Assembly: GCF_036226925.1 (NCBI RefSeq)
Contig: NZ_CP109031.1
Location: 8,246,001-8,310,000, forward strand
Origin: Streptomyces sp. NBC_00659
Lineage (GTDB): Bacteria > Actinomycetota > Actinomycetes > Streptomycetales > Streptomycetaceae
Reading direction: 5' to 3'
DNA length: 64,000 bases
The notes below the pieces were generated by a model that was given only the letters and a program-made list of their open reading frames with translations, made no database searches and was not told where the DNA came from. This document shows, one piece after another, positions 21,350-29,558 of this stretch. Positions within the stretch are counted from its first letter, which is position 1. The number at the start of each line of letters is the position of its first letter. The translations under genes were made by a program, and so were the position numbers.

Positions 21350-21394
21350 CCGGCCCGCGCGGTGCACCGCGGGCTTCCAGGAAGGCCGGGCTCC

Positions 21395-21420
21395 GTCGCC
21401 GTGCCCCCGGGCACGGCGAC
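21395..21420 (+). terminator. Terminator after glgC
   Basis: Perfect 12-bp arms (gtcgccgtgccc / gggcacggcgac) at 21395-21406 and 21409-21420 lie 45 bp past the glgC stop. No T-run follows, as is common in Streptomyces. Confidence 0.7.
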
Positions 21421-21500
21421 TTCCGGCCGTTGTCAGCCCTCGCTTGTCATGTCCCTGGACTGGGTTCGGAATCCCGTGCTGTCATGCCAACTGCCGTCGA

Positions 21501-21545
21501 TGACAACGTTGTACAGCGTCGGTAACGACTCTGACAACGATGTCA
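21501..21545 (+). promoter_or_regulatory. Two palindromic operators upstream of the GH92 gene
   Basis: TGACAACGTTGTACA at 21501-21515 contains the perfect 10-bp palindrome ACAACGTTGT. TGACAACGATGTCA at 21532-21545 is a second, slightly imperfect copy. Their centres are 31 bp apart, three helical turns on one face. Half-sites (GTTGTCA at 21429, TTGTCAT at 21444) lie further upstream. The shape suits a LacI- or ROK-type sugar repressor. The rest of the 335-bp gap shows no gene. Confidence 0.6.
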
Positions 21546-21684
21546 TCGCGTGGGGCGGCCAAGGACGTACCGCGCCCCGGCGCGACGCGTCACGCCGGAT
21601 CCCTCCGGTTGCCCGGAAAGCGGGTCCCCCGCCCCGACCATGCATGAGGACAACGATGTCGATCACCCACCGGAGGTCTCCCGC

Positions 21685-24018
21685 ATGAGATGGACCCGGC
21701 GCCTGCGCCTGTGCACGGCGGGACTGGTGACAGCCTCCGCGCTGTTCGCCCTGCCCACCGCACAGGCCGCCGAGCCGCGCGACGGCCAACTCACCGACCT
21801 GGTCAATCCGTTCATCGGCACCCAGAACGAGGGCAACACCTATCCCGGCGCCGCCGTGCCCTTCGGCATGGTGCAGTTCTCCCCGGACACCGGCCACAAC
21901 ACCGGCTACGACCACTCCCAGAACCACATCCGCGGCTTCTCCCTCGTCCACCTCTCGGGTGTCGGCTGCGGCCTCGGCGGCGACCTGCCCGTCCTGCCCA
22001 CGACGGGGGACATCACCCGGACGGACGACGCGCAGTACGCGGCGGAGTTCGGCCACGACACCGAGGAGGCGCACCCCGGCTTCTACCGGGCGGACCTGAA
22101 GTCCGGGATCGGGGCCGAGCTGACGGCCACCGCGCGCACCGGCGTGCAGCGCTACACCTTCCCGGCCACCGACAAGGCCAACGTGCTGCTGAACGCGGGC
22201 CAGTCGCTGCACCGGACGGTCGCGACCAAGGTCGAGATCCTGGACAACCGGACCGTCCGCACGGCGATCACCGGCAGCGGCTTCTGCCAGGGGACCGGGC
22301 CGTACACGGTGTACACGATCACCCGCTTCGACCGGCCGTTCACCACCTCGGGCACCTGGAACGGCGACACCGTCACCGAGGGCTCCAAGGAGACGGCCGG
22401 CACGACCGGGCGCACCGGGGCCTTCGTGCGCTTCGACACCACCGGGGACCGCACGGTCGAGGCGACCACCGCGCTGTCGTACGTGGACGCCCGCGGTGCG
22501 GCCGTCAACCTCCGTTCCGAGGGCGGCCGTTCCTTCGACACGGTCCGCGCGGCCGCCCGCCGCGCCTGGGAGGACCGGCTCGACGACGTCCGGGCCGAGG
22601 GCGGCGCCGACACCCTGCGCCGCACCTTCTACTCGTCCCTCTACCGTTCGTTCCTCGCGCCCAACATCGGCAGTGACGCCGACGGCCGCTACACCGGCTG
22701 GGACCAGCGGATCCACCGGGCCAAGGGTTTCACGTACTACCAGAACTGGTCGCTGTGGGACACCTACCGCACCCAGTCGCAGCTGCTCGCCCTGCTGGCG
22801 CCGCGCGAGGCGCGGGACATGGCGATCTCCGTCCTCAGGATCGACGAGGAGAGCGGCTGGCTGCCCAAGTGGGGCTACGGCACGGTCGAGACGAACATCA
22901 TGACCGGCGACCCGGTCACCCCGTTCCTCACCAACGCCTATCAGCAGGGCCTGCTCAAGGGGTACGAGGAGCGGACGTACCGCGCGCTGAGGAAGAACGC
23001 CGACGGTGTGCCGCCCGCCGACTCGCCGGCCGTGGGCCGCGAGGCCAACAGGGAGTACATCGCGAACGGCTTCGCCCCCTACGTCAAGGGCCGCCCGCAC
23101 GCCAAGCCCGGCGACTCGGACTACGACCACGGCGCCTCCACGACCCTGGAGTACGCCCTGTCGGACGCCGTGCTCGGCGCGATGGCACGGGACCTGGGCC
23201 ATGACGAGGACGCGGCGCGCTACCTGGCGCGCTCCCAGAACTACCGCACGATCCACGACCCTTCGACCGGCTTCTTCCGCGCCAGGGACGCCTCCGGGGC
23301 CTTCACCGGACCCGCCGACCCGGCCCAGAGCGTCGGCTTCCACGAGGGCACGTCCTGGCAGTACCAGTGGCTCGTGCCGCAGGACCTGCCGGGCATGGTC
23401 GACCTGATCGGCGGCAAGCAGGCCGCCAACGACCGGCTCGACGCGTTCTTCGCCTACGGGCAGTTGCTGAAGGACCCCGCGAAGACCGCCCGCGAGGTCT
23501 GGGTCAACGGCCCGTACGCCTACTACAACGCCGACAAGTACAACCCGCAGAACGAGCCCGACCTGATCGCCCCGTACACCTACCTGTCCACCGGTCAGCC
23601 GTGGAAGACGACCGACGTCGTGCACGCGGCGCTGACCCTGTTCACCGACGCGCCGACCGGCATGACCGGCAACGACGACCTCGGCACGATGTCCGCCTGG
23701 AACGTCCTGTCGTCCATCGGGATCTTCCCGGTGCAGCCCGGCTACGACACCTGGGGTCTGTCCACGCCCGTCTTCGAGCGGGTCGACCTCACCCTCGACC
23801 GGCGCTACTACCCGCGCGGTGCCCTGACGGTCACGGCGCCGGGCACGTCGGACACCAACCGGTACATCCGGTCGGCCCGCCTCGACGGCTCGTCGTACGG
23901 TCGTACGTATCTGACGACCGGCACGCTGAAGAGCATCCGGTCCCTCGGCTTCACGGTCGGTCCGGAACCGTCCGAGTGGGGAACGGCCGCCTCGGCGGCA
24001 CCTCCGGTCCTGAAATGA
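21685..24018 (+). CDS. Secreted GH92 alpha-1,2-mannosidase
   Basis: 777 residues. A Sec signal peptide (MRWTRRLRLCTAGLVTASAL, cleavage near TAQAAE) precedes the GH92 fold. Seen: LVNPFIGTQNEGNTYPGAAVPFGM, GYDHSQNHIRGFSLVHLSGVGC, QNWSLWDTYRTQSQLLALL, WLPKWGYGTVETNIMTGD and GNDDLGTMSAWNVLSSIGIFPV. The last holds the conserved acidic cluster that binds Ca and supplies the general base in GH92. It trims terminal alpha-mannose from fungal mannan or N-glycans outside the cell. ATG 21685 was chosen for GGAGG eight bases upstream and its fit to the signal peptide. It is a single gene under apparent repressor control, followed by a hairpin. Confidence 0.92.
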   Translation: MRWTRRLRLCTAGLVTASALFALPTAQAAEPRDGQLTDLVNPFIGTQNEGNTYPGAAVPFGMVQFSPDTGHNTGYDHSQNHIRGFSLVHLSGVGCGLGGDLPVLPTTGDITRTDDAQYAAEFGHDTEEAHPGFYRADLKSGIGAELTATARTGVQRYTFPATDKANVLLNAGQSLHRTVATKVEILDNRTVRTAITGSGFCQGTGPYTVYTITRFDRPFTTSGTWNGDTVTEGSKETAGTTGRTGAFVRFDTTGDRTVEATTALSYVDARGAAVNLRSEGGRSFDTVRAAARRAWEDRLDDVRAEGGADTLRRTFYSSLYRSFLAPNIGSDADGRYTGWDQRIHRAKGFTYYQNWSLWDTYRTQSQLLALLAPREARDMAISVLRIDEESGWLPKWGYGTVETNIMTGDPVTPFLTNAYQQGLLKGYEERTYRALRKNADGVPPADSPAVGREANREYIANGFAPYVKGRPHAKPGDSDYDHGASTTLEYALSDAVLGAMARDLGHDEDAARYLARSQNYRTIHDPSTGFFRARDASGAFTGPADPAQSVGFHEGTSWQYQWLVPQDLPGMVDLIGGKQAANDRLDAFFAYGQLLKDPAKTAREVWVNGPYAYYNADKYNPQNEPDLIAPYTYLSTGQPWKTTDVVHAALTLFTDAPTGMTGNDDLGTMSAWNVLSSIGIFPVQPGYDTWGLSTPVFERVDLTLDRRYYPRGALTVTAPGTSDTNRYIRSARLDGSSYGRTYLTTGTLKSIRSLGFTVGPEPSEWGTAASAAPPVLK

Positions 24019-24044
24019 CGTCCCACCCGTCCTGAGGCGGGCCG

Positions 24045-24072
24045 GTCCCGTCCCTCGTCCGAGGGGCGGGAC
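24045..24072 (+). terminator. Terminator after the GH92 gene
   Basis: A 12-13-bp stem (24045-24057 with 24060-24072, one G-T pair) around a very short loop is followed by ttaatcc. Confidence 0.7.
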
Positions 24073-24173
24073 TTAATCCGCTGTTAACTGTGCGTAACTT
24101 GATCGTACTTGACCGTAATCACCAGTCCGGGTTTGACTGCAAGTTCACCCGTCGTCGACGCGAGAGCAAGCCT

Positions 24174-25502
24174 TTGATCTCCGACCTCCTCGCACCACTC
24201 GACCTGGCGTTCTGGAACATCGAGTCCGACCGGCACCCGATGCACCTCGGAGCCCTCGGTGTCTTCGCCGCGCACTCGCCCACCGCCGGCGCCCACGCGG
24301 CGGACCTGCTCGCGGCCCGCGCCGCCGCCGTCCCCGGGCTGCGCATGCGCATCCGCGACGTGTGGCAGCCCACCGCACCCCTCGCCTTCGGCGGCGCGGC
24401 CCGCGAGCCCGCGCCCGACTTCGAGCCGCTGGACCACGTCCTGCTCCACAAACCGACCGCCGACTTCCACGCCGAGGCCGGCCGGCTCATGGAACGCCCG
24501 CTGGAGCGCGGCCGTCCCCCCTGGGAGGCGCACGTGCTGCCCGGCGAGGACGGCACGTCCTTCGCGGTGCTCTTCAAATTCCATCACGCGCTCGCCGACG
24601 GGCTCAGGGCGCTGATGCTGGCCGCCGCCATCATGGACCCGATGGACCTGCCGGAACCCCGCCCGCGCCCCGCCGAACCGCCCCGAGGGCTCTTCCCGGA
24701 CGTCCGCAAGCTGCCGGGTCTGGTCCGCGGCACCCTGTCCGACGTGGGCCGCGCCCTCGACATCGGGACCTCGGTGGCCCGCGCCACACTCGGCGCGCAG
24801 TCCTCGCCCGCCCTCACCTCGTCGCCCACCGGCACCCGGCGCACCGCCGGGGTGGTGATCGACCTCGACGACGTGCACATCGTCCGCAAGACCGTCGGCG
24901 GCACCGTCAACGACGTCCTGATCGCCGTCGTCGCGGGTGCCCTGCGCCGCTGGCTCGACGAGCGCGGCGACGGCAGCGAGGGCGTCTCCCCGCGCGCCCT
25001 GATCCCCGTCTCCCGGCGCCGGCCGCGCACCGCGCAGCCGCAGGGCAACCGGCTCTCGGGCTATCTGATACGGCTTCCCGTCGACGACCCGGACCCGCTC
25101 GGCCGGCTGCGTGCCGTACGGACGGCGATGGACCGGAACAAGGACGCAGGGCCCAACAGGGGCGCGGGAGCCGTCGCGCTGCTCGCCGACCACGTCCCGC
25201 CGCTCGGGCACCGGCTCGGCGGCCCGGTCGTGGGCCAGGCCGCGCGGCTGCTGTTCGACATCCTCGTCACCAGCGTGCCGCTGCCCAGCCTCGGGCTGAA
25301 GCTCGGCGGCTGCCCGCTCACCGAGGTCTATCCGTTCGCCCCGCTGGCCCGCGGCCAGGCCCTCGCGGTGGCCGTCTCGACCTACCGGGGGAAGGTCCAC
25401 TACGGGCTGGTGGCCGACGCCGAGGCCGTTCCCGACCTCGATCTGCTGGCCCGTTCCCTGGCCGAGGAGGTGCGCGTACTGATCACCGCTTGCACGCCAT
25501 GA
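24174..25502 (+). CDS. WS/DGAT-type acyltransferase (wax ester synthase/diacylglycerol acyltransferase)
   Basis: 442 residues. The catalytic HHxxxDG motif is intact (FKFHHALADGLR, near residue 141). The second signature NDV is present (GGTVNDVLIAVVAGALRRWL), as is the PLG-type C-terminal motif region. It would transfer acyl groups from acyl-CoA to diacylglycerol or long-chain alcohols at the membrane, making triacylglycerol storage lipid. TTG 24174 is the likely start: it gives the family N-terminus (ISDLLAPLDLAFWNIES) and has GAGAG upstream. The 28 in-frame codons before it look non-coding. Its substrate preference is not readable from sequence. Confidence 0.85.
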   Translation: MISDLLAPLDLAFWNIESDRHPMHLGALGVFAAHSPTAGAHAADLLAARAAAVPGLRMRIRDVWQPTAPLAFGGAAREPAPDFEPLDHVLLHKPTADFHAEAGRLMERPLERGRPPWEAHVLPGEDGTSFAVLFKFHHALADGLRALMLAAAIMDPMDLPEPRPRPAEPPRGLFPDVRKLPGLVRGTLSDVGRALDIGTSVARATLGAQSSPALTSSPTGTRRTAGVVIDLDDVHIVRKTVGGTVNDVLIAVVAGALRRWLDERGDGSEGVSPRALIPVSRRRPRTAQPQGNRLSGYLIRLPVDDPDPLGRLRAVRTAMDRNKDAGPNRGAGAVALLADHVPPLGHRLGGPVVGQAARLLFDILVTSVPLPSLGLKLGGCPLTEVYPFAPLARGQALAVAVSTYRGKVHYGLVADAEAVPDLDLLARSLAEEVRVLITACTP

Positions 25503-25602
25503 TCACAACGGGTTTGGTGCCGCGCGCGATTGGTCCGTAAAATTCCGCCTTCGAAAGCGAGCGCGGTTTCGAACGCGGCGCACAACCCGAGGAACGGCAG
25601 CG

Positions 25603-27117
25603 ATGACGGTGACAGAGGACGGCCGGGCGACCCCCGCCGTGGACACGACAGATGTGGCGGACATCGCGTTCGGTCCCGGCATCGACCCCGAGCGGCTGGC
25701 CGTCTGTCTCGGCGTGCTCGACGAACTCGAGAAGATCGACGTCGACCACCCCGACGCCATCGCCGTGCGCCGCGCCACCGCCGGCGTCTACCGGACCGTG
25801 AAGCAGCGCCGCCGCCAGGAGCGCCGCGCCGCCAAGACGGCCCACGACAAGCAGGTCACCGAGTCCACCGCGACCGGCTCCGCCCAGCGCATCGACGACG
25901 AGACCGAGGGCATCCTGCCGTCGTCGGTGACGGAGGAGGGCAGGATCGCGGGGATACTCCAGCGCCCGCGCTCCTGCTACACCTGCAAGACGCGGTACGT
26001 CGAGGTCGACTACTTCTACCACCAGCTCTGCCAGGACTGCGCCACCCTGAACCGCTCGCGCCGCGACGCCCGCACCGACCTCACCGGCAAGCGGGCGCTG
26101 CTCACCGGCGGCCGCGCCAAGATCGGCATGTACATCGCGCTGCGCCTGCTGCGTGACGGCGCGCACACCACGATCACCACGCGCTTCCCGAACGACGCGA
26201 TCCGCCGCTTCAAGGCCATGGACGACTCGGCGGACTGGATCCACCGCCTGGAGGTCGTCGGCATCGACCTGCGCGACCCGGCCCAGGCCGTCGCCCTGGC
26301 CGACCGCGTCGCCGAGCAGGGCCCGCTCGACATCCTGATCAACAACGCCACGCAGACCGTGCGCCGGCTGCCGTCCGCCTACGCCGCGCTCGTCGAGGGC
26401 GAGAGCGCGCCGCTGCCGGCCGGTGAACTGCCCGCCCGCGAGATCATCGGCGCCTTCAACTCCGGAGCGGTCGACGGACTGGCCGCGCTGCCCGTCGGCG
26501 TCTCCGGTCTCGACGCGCAGAAGGTGGCCGACCTCGCCCTGGTCGCCGGCAACGCCAGTGTGGTCCGCCACCGTGAGGGCACCGCCATCGACGCGGGCGG
26601 TCTGCTCCCCGACGTCGTCGACAGCAACACCTGGGTGCAGACCATCGAGCAGATCTCCCCGGTCGAACTGCTCGAGACCCAGCTCTGCAACTACACGGCG
26701 CCGTTCATCCTGATCAGCAAGCTGCGGCCGCAGATGGCCGAAGCCGCCCGCACGGCCGCCGCGGGGCGCGCCTACGTCGTCAACGTCTCCGCGATGGAGG
26801 GCGTGTTCGGCCGCGGCTACAAGGGCGCGGGACACCCGAACACGAACGCCGCGAAGGCCGCCATGAACATGGTGACCCGCACCAGCGCCCAGGAGATGTT
26901 CCAGACCGACGGCATCCTGATGACCTCGGTCGACACCGGCTGGATCACCGACGAGCGCCCGCACTACGACAAGCTGCGCCTGGCCGACGAGGGCTTCCAC
27001 GCCCCGCTCGACCTCGTCGACGGCGCGGCCCGCGTGTACGACCCGATCGTCCGCGGCGAGCTGGGCGAGGACCTGTACGGCGTCTTCCTGAAGGACTACG
27101 CGCCCGGCAAGTGGTAG
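25603..27117 (+). CDS. SDR-fold protein with N-terminal Cys4 knuckle and no catalytic tyrosine
   Basis: 504 residues. Residues 1-120 are an unusual extension ending in a charged helix (VKQRRRQERRAAKTAHDKQV). Residues ~125-148 carry CYTCKTRYVEVDYFYHQLCQDC, two CxxC pairs that should bind zinc. From ~160 a Rossmann SDR domain follows (KRALLTGGRAKIGMYIALRL, DILINNATQTVRRLP). The active-site Ser is there (VVNVSAMEG), but the YxxxK motif reads TNAAK, so the catalytic Tyr is replaced. A ~70-residue insertion (26390-26640) also interrupts the core. It resembles a conserved actinobacterial protein of unknown role; classic oxidoreductase activity is doubtful. ATG 25603 fits codon usage. Confidence 0.75.
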   Translation: MTVTEDGRATPAVDTTDVADIAFGPGIDPERLAVCLGVLDELEKIDVDHPDAIAVRRATAGVYRTVKQRRRQERRAAKTAHDKQVTESTATGSAQRIDDETEGILPSSVTEEGRIAGILQRPRSCYTCKTRYVEVDYFYHQLCQDCATLNRSRRDARTDLTGKRALLTGGRAKIGMYIALRLLRDGAHTTITTRFPNDAIRRFKAMDDSADWIHRLEVVGIDLRDPAQAVALADRVAEQGPLDILINNATQTVRRLPSAYAALVEGESAPLPAGELPAREIIGAFNSGAVDGLAALPVGVSGLDAQKVADLALVAGNASVVRHREGTAIDAGGLLPDVVDSNTWVQTIEQISPVELLETQLCNYTAPFILISKLRPQMAEAARTAAAGRAYVVNVSAMEGVFGRGYKGAGHPNTNAAKAAMNMVTRTSAQEMFQTDGILMTSVDTGWITDERPHYDKLRLADEGFHAPLDLVDGAARVYDPIVRGELGEDLYGVFLKDYAPGKW

Positions 27118-27126
27118 GACCGCCGG

Positions 27127-27948
27127 TCACGGCGCGGACCCTCGCCCGTCGGGGGTCCGCGCGCGCAGCCGTTCGTGGACGGCGTGGGCGGGGGAGCCCG
27201 GGTAGGCCGCTCTCACCCGCGTTCCCCCGTCGACCAGCAGATCGGCACCGGTGATCCAGCCGGCCGCGTCGGAGGCCAGCCAGGTCACGGCGCGGGCGAC
27301 GTCCTCGGGCTGTCCGATGCGGCCGAGCGGGAGCCCGGCGCCCAGTTCGTCCTCGGAGTCCTCCCAGACGAAGCGGGCCATCTCGGTACGGACGAGGCCG
27401 GGGGAGACCGAGTTGACCCGCACCTTCGGGGCCAGCTCGCCGGCCAGCTGCCCGGTCAGATGGAGCAGGGCGGCCTTGCTGGTGCCGTACGCGCCGACCT
27501 GGGGGCCGACGTGTCCGGCGCCCTCCGTGCAGACATTGACCACGGCCCCGCCGTGCTCGCCCATCCAGGCCCGCCAGGCGCACTGCACCAGTCGCAGCGG
27601 TGCCTCGACGTTCACGGCGAACGCGTCGCGCCAGCGACCGGGGTCGGCGTCCATGAGCGGGCCGTAGGGCTGGTTGGTCGCCGCGTTGTTGACCACGATG
27701 TCCAGGCGTCCGAAGGCTCGCAGGGTCACCGCGGTCAGTTCCGTCAGATGCGCTCCGTCGGTGACGGAACCGGCGAGGCCGATGCCGCCGACCTGTCCGG
27801 CCGCGTGCCGCACCGCGTCCGGGTCCCGCGCGCTCACGCACACGCGCACCCCCGACGCGGCGAGCGCCTCGGCGACGGCGAGACCGATGCCGCGTGAGGC
27901 GCCGGTGACGATGGCGGCCCTGCCGTCCAGACCGTACGGCGACGTCAT
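27127..27948 (-). CDS. SDR-family oxidoreductase
   Basis: 273 residues. A classical short-chain dehydrogenase: cofactor loop VTGASRGIGLAVAEAL, DIVVNNAATNQPYG, active-site Tyr/Lys in YGTSKAALLHL, and the closing ITGADLLVDGGTRV. The usual active-site Ser position reads NVCTEG, so Thr may replace Ser. The substrate is unknown. It is convergent with the Cys4-SDR gene (9 bp between the stops) and follows the HD-domain gene by about 110 bp on the same strand. Confidence 0.85.
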   Translation of the reverse strand: MTSPYGLDGRAAIVTGASRGIGLAVAEALAASGVRVCVSARDPDAVRHAAGQVGGIGLAGSVTDGAHLTELTAVTLRAFGRLDIVVNNAATNQPYGPLMDADPGRWRDAFAVNVEAPLRLVQCAWRAWMGEHGGAVVNVCTEGAGHVGPQVGAYGTSKAALLHLTGQLAGELAPKVRVNSVSPGLVRTEMARFVWEDSEDELGAGLPLGRIGQPEDVARAVTWLASDAAGWITGADLLVDGGTRVRAAYPGSPAHAVHERLRARTPDGRGSAP

Positions 27949-28060
27949 CCGCGTACCGTCTCATGACGGGCCGTCAGCCGACAGGCCCTGGCGGCGACCG
28001 CTTCCGCCGACCGCTTCCGGCGGGTGGGCGCGGCGGGCGTGGGCCGCGCGCCGGCACCTG

Positions 28061-28657
28061 TCAGTCTGTGGCTCCCAGCCGCGCGGAACGTTCCGCCACC
28101 AGCTCCAGCAGGGTGCGCCAGTCCTCCAGTTCCCCGGCGTACAGGCCGGGGACCTTGCCGGCGTCGTCCGCCTGCCGCAGGGTCACCGCGTCCTCGGCCA
28201 GCGGGTCGTGCTCGAACGCGGCCGCCTCGTGCCGGGTCATCGCGCAGCCCGCGGCATCCGGGTGGAGCGTGTTGCGCGGGGACGGCCCGGGGCCCGGTGA
28301 GGCGGCCGCCAGATAGCGCCCCGCCGTGACGTGCAGCCGGACGAGACCGGAGACGCGCTCGCCGAGGAGCGGCCGTATCGCGTCGGCGGCGAGGTCGGCG
28401 TGCCCGGCGTCGTCACCCGGCCCGAGCAGATGCCCGATGTCGTGCACCAGGCCCGCGACCTGGAGTTCCTTGTCGCTGGGGTGGCCCCGGCGCAGCAGTG
28501 CGGCGGTCTGCAGGGCGTGGTCGTGCAGGTCGACGGGGTCGCCCGCGGGCGTTCCCCCGCCCGGGTGAGGCCGGGAGTGGGTGAGCTCGGGGATGTCGTG
28601 GACGCCCCGGCAGGCGTGCAGCAGGTTCATCAGCTCCTCGACGCTGCGCAGCTCCAT
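28061..28657 (-). CDS. HD-domain protein of the PhnZ/TmpB-like (mixed-valent diiron oxygenase) group
   Basis: 198 residues. It carries the metal motif VAGLVHDIGHLLGPGDDAGHADLA, a second His helix (LVRLHVTAGRYLAA), and a C-terminal EAAAFEHDPLAEDAVTLRQADDAGK. That spacing and the DDAGK ending match the HD oxygenases that cleave C-P or C-N bonds (PhnZ, TmpB) rather than nucleotide phosphohydrolases. The substrate is not evident, and no phosphonate genes are nearby. ATG 28657 has GGAGG at suitable spacing. It is likely co-transcribed with the downstream SDR. Confidence 0.75.
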   Translation of the reverse strand: MELRSVEELMNLLHACRGVHDIPELTHSRPHPGGGTPAGDPVDLHDHALQTAALLRRGHPSDKELQVAGLVHDIGHLLGPGDDAGHADLAADAIRPLLGERVSGLVRLHVTAGRYLAAASPGPGPSPRNTLHPDAAGCAMTRHEAAAFEHDPLAEDAVTLRQADDAGKVPGLYAGELEDWRTLLELVAERSARLGATD

Positions 28658-29183
28658 GCGTCAGTCCTCCCGCGAGAAAGGCCGTTGCCGTGCGACAGCA
28701 CAGCATGGCCTCCTTGCGAACCGGCCAACGGGAACTGAACTGCGTGGCGCCTTCGAGCAGGATGCGCGCGACGGCCGTCGGCCGATGGTGACTCACGCGT
28801 GCCGTGACATGTCCTGACACCCCCCTTCAGGGGCGATATTGAGCCGAATGGGTGGTCGCGAAGAGGGCATCATGTTTCAAATCGCTGCAGATCGTGGCCT
28901 GATGGGCTCTGGATGACGTGTGACAGTAACCTCACGTTTTCAGCCCCATAGAGCGGGGGGCCGCTCATTTGGTTAGGCTGTAGCCGACGGACAGACTTAC
29001 TGGGGTCCACCCACACCCACGGTCCGTCCCGGGACAAGCCGGTCACCACGGCCTGCTCTCACACGAGTTACCGGCGCCACCGCGTCCCTAACTGCTTCGA
29101 CTCATACCCGAGCGGCCGTCAGGCGACCCGAGAGCACCGGGCCCTAACGTCCCGAGGGTGACCCGACACATAAGGAGTGCGCG
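28658..29183. other. Non-coding gap upstream of the small peptide gene
   Basis: The gap is 526 bp. The left 160 bp holds the HD gene leader. The central part (28850-28960) is comparatively AT-rich, for example catcatgtttcaaatcgctg. TTGGTTAGGCT near 28969-28979 contains a TAGGCT that could be a -10 for the peptide gene. I saw no other gene, and no terminator for the leftward gene. Confidence 0.4.
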
Positions 29184-29360
29184 GTGACACCAGAGAAGAC
29201 GAATCTCGATCAGGGCCCCAAGGAACACAGGGAGCACCTCGGCGGTGGGTCCGACACCAAGCTCGGAAGCCTGGACGTGTGGGCCAGGTCCGCCCCGATC
29301 CGCCTCGCGGGCTACGAGGACGACCTCGCGGAGCCCCACATCCTGCCCAGCGTCGACTGA
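29184..29360 (+). CDS. Orphan 58-residue peptide, unknown function
   Basis: GTG 29184 is preceded by AAGGAG with 6-nt spacing, one of the best ribosome binding sites in the window. The frame closes at 29360 and is followed by a clean hairpin terminator, so it looks like a monocistronic gene. The peptide has a polar, charged N-half (TPEKTNLDQGPKEHREHLGG) and a distinct C-half (LDVWARSAPIRLAGY, then EDDLAEPHILPSVD). It has no Cys, no signal peptide and no membrane segment. The two-part layout recalls a leader/core precursor peptide, but no modification enzymes are adjacent. I do not recognise a family with confidence. Confidence 0.65.
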   Translation: MTPEKTNLDQGPKEHREHLGGGSDTKLGSLDVWARSAPIRLAGYEDDLAEPHILPSVD

Positions 29361-29429
29361 CCGACGCCAGGAGTCGGCGCGACCGGACACGGCACGGGAG
29401 TGCCGGACCCGCGCGCATGCCGAACAGGA

Positions 29430-29460
29430 GAAGCCGCGGCCGACGACCGGCCGCGGCTTC
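29430..29460 (+). terminator. Terminator after the small peptide gene
   Basis: Arms of 12 bp (29430-29441 and 29449-29460) pair perfectly around a 7-nt loop. Downstream, 29475-29560 carries about four degenerate copies of a ctccggccggacgac-like unit before the end of the amidase gene. Confidence 0.75.
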
Positions 29461-29558
29461 GGCGTGTGACGCCACCTCCCGGCCGGACGGCAACGCCTCC
29501 GGCCGGACGACACCACCTTCCGGCCCGGCGACAACGCCCTCCGGCCGGACACCACTTC

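Noticed and set aside
24090..24173. Longer N-terminus for the WS/DGAT protein from the frame start at 24090
   Set aside because: The extra 28 codons have non-coding base use and the family starts at the S-D-L-L-A-P-L-D region; TTG 24174 fits.
28413..28820. Leader peptide starting MLCCRTATAF at ATG 28706 ahead of the HD gene (possible Cys attenuator)
   Set aside because: The AAGGAGG is only two bases from the ATG and the frame runs far into the HD gene without an early stop.
29184..29360. Lasso-peptide precursor (Gly then Glu eight residues on in GYEDDLAE)
   Set aside because: No Thr two residues before the Gly, no leader Y-x-x-P motif, and no lasso protease, cyclase or recognition gene nearby.
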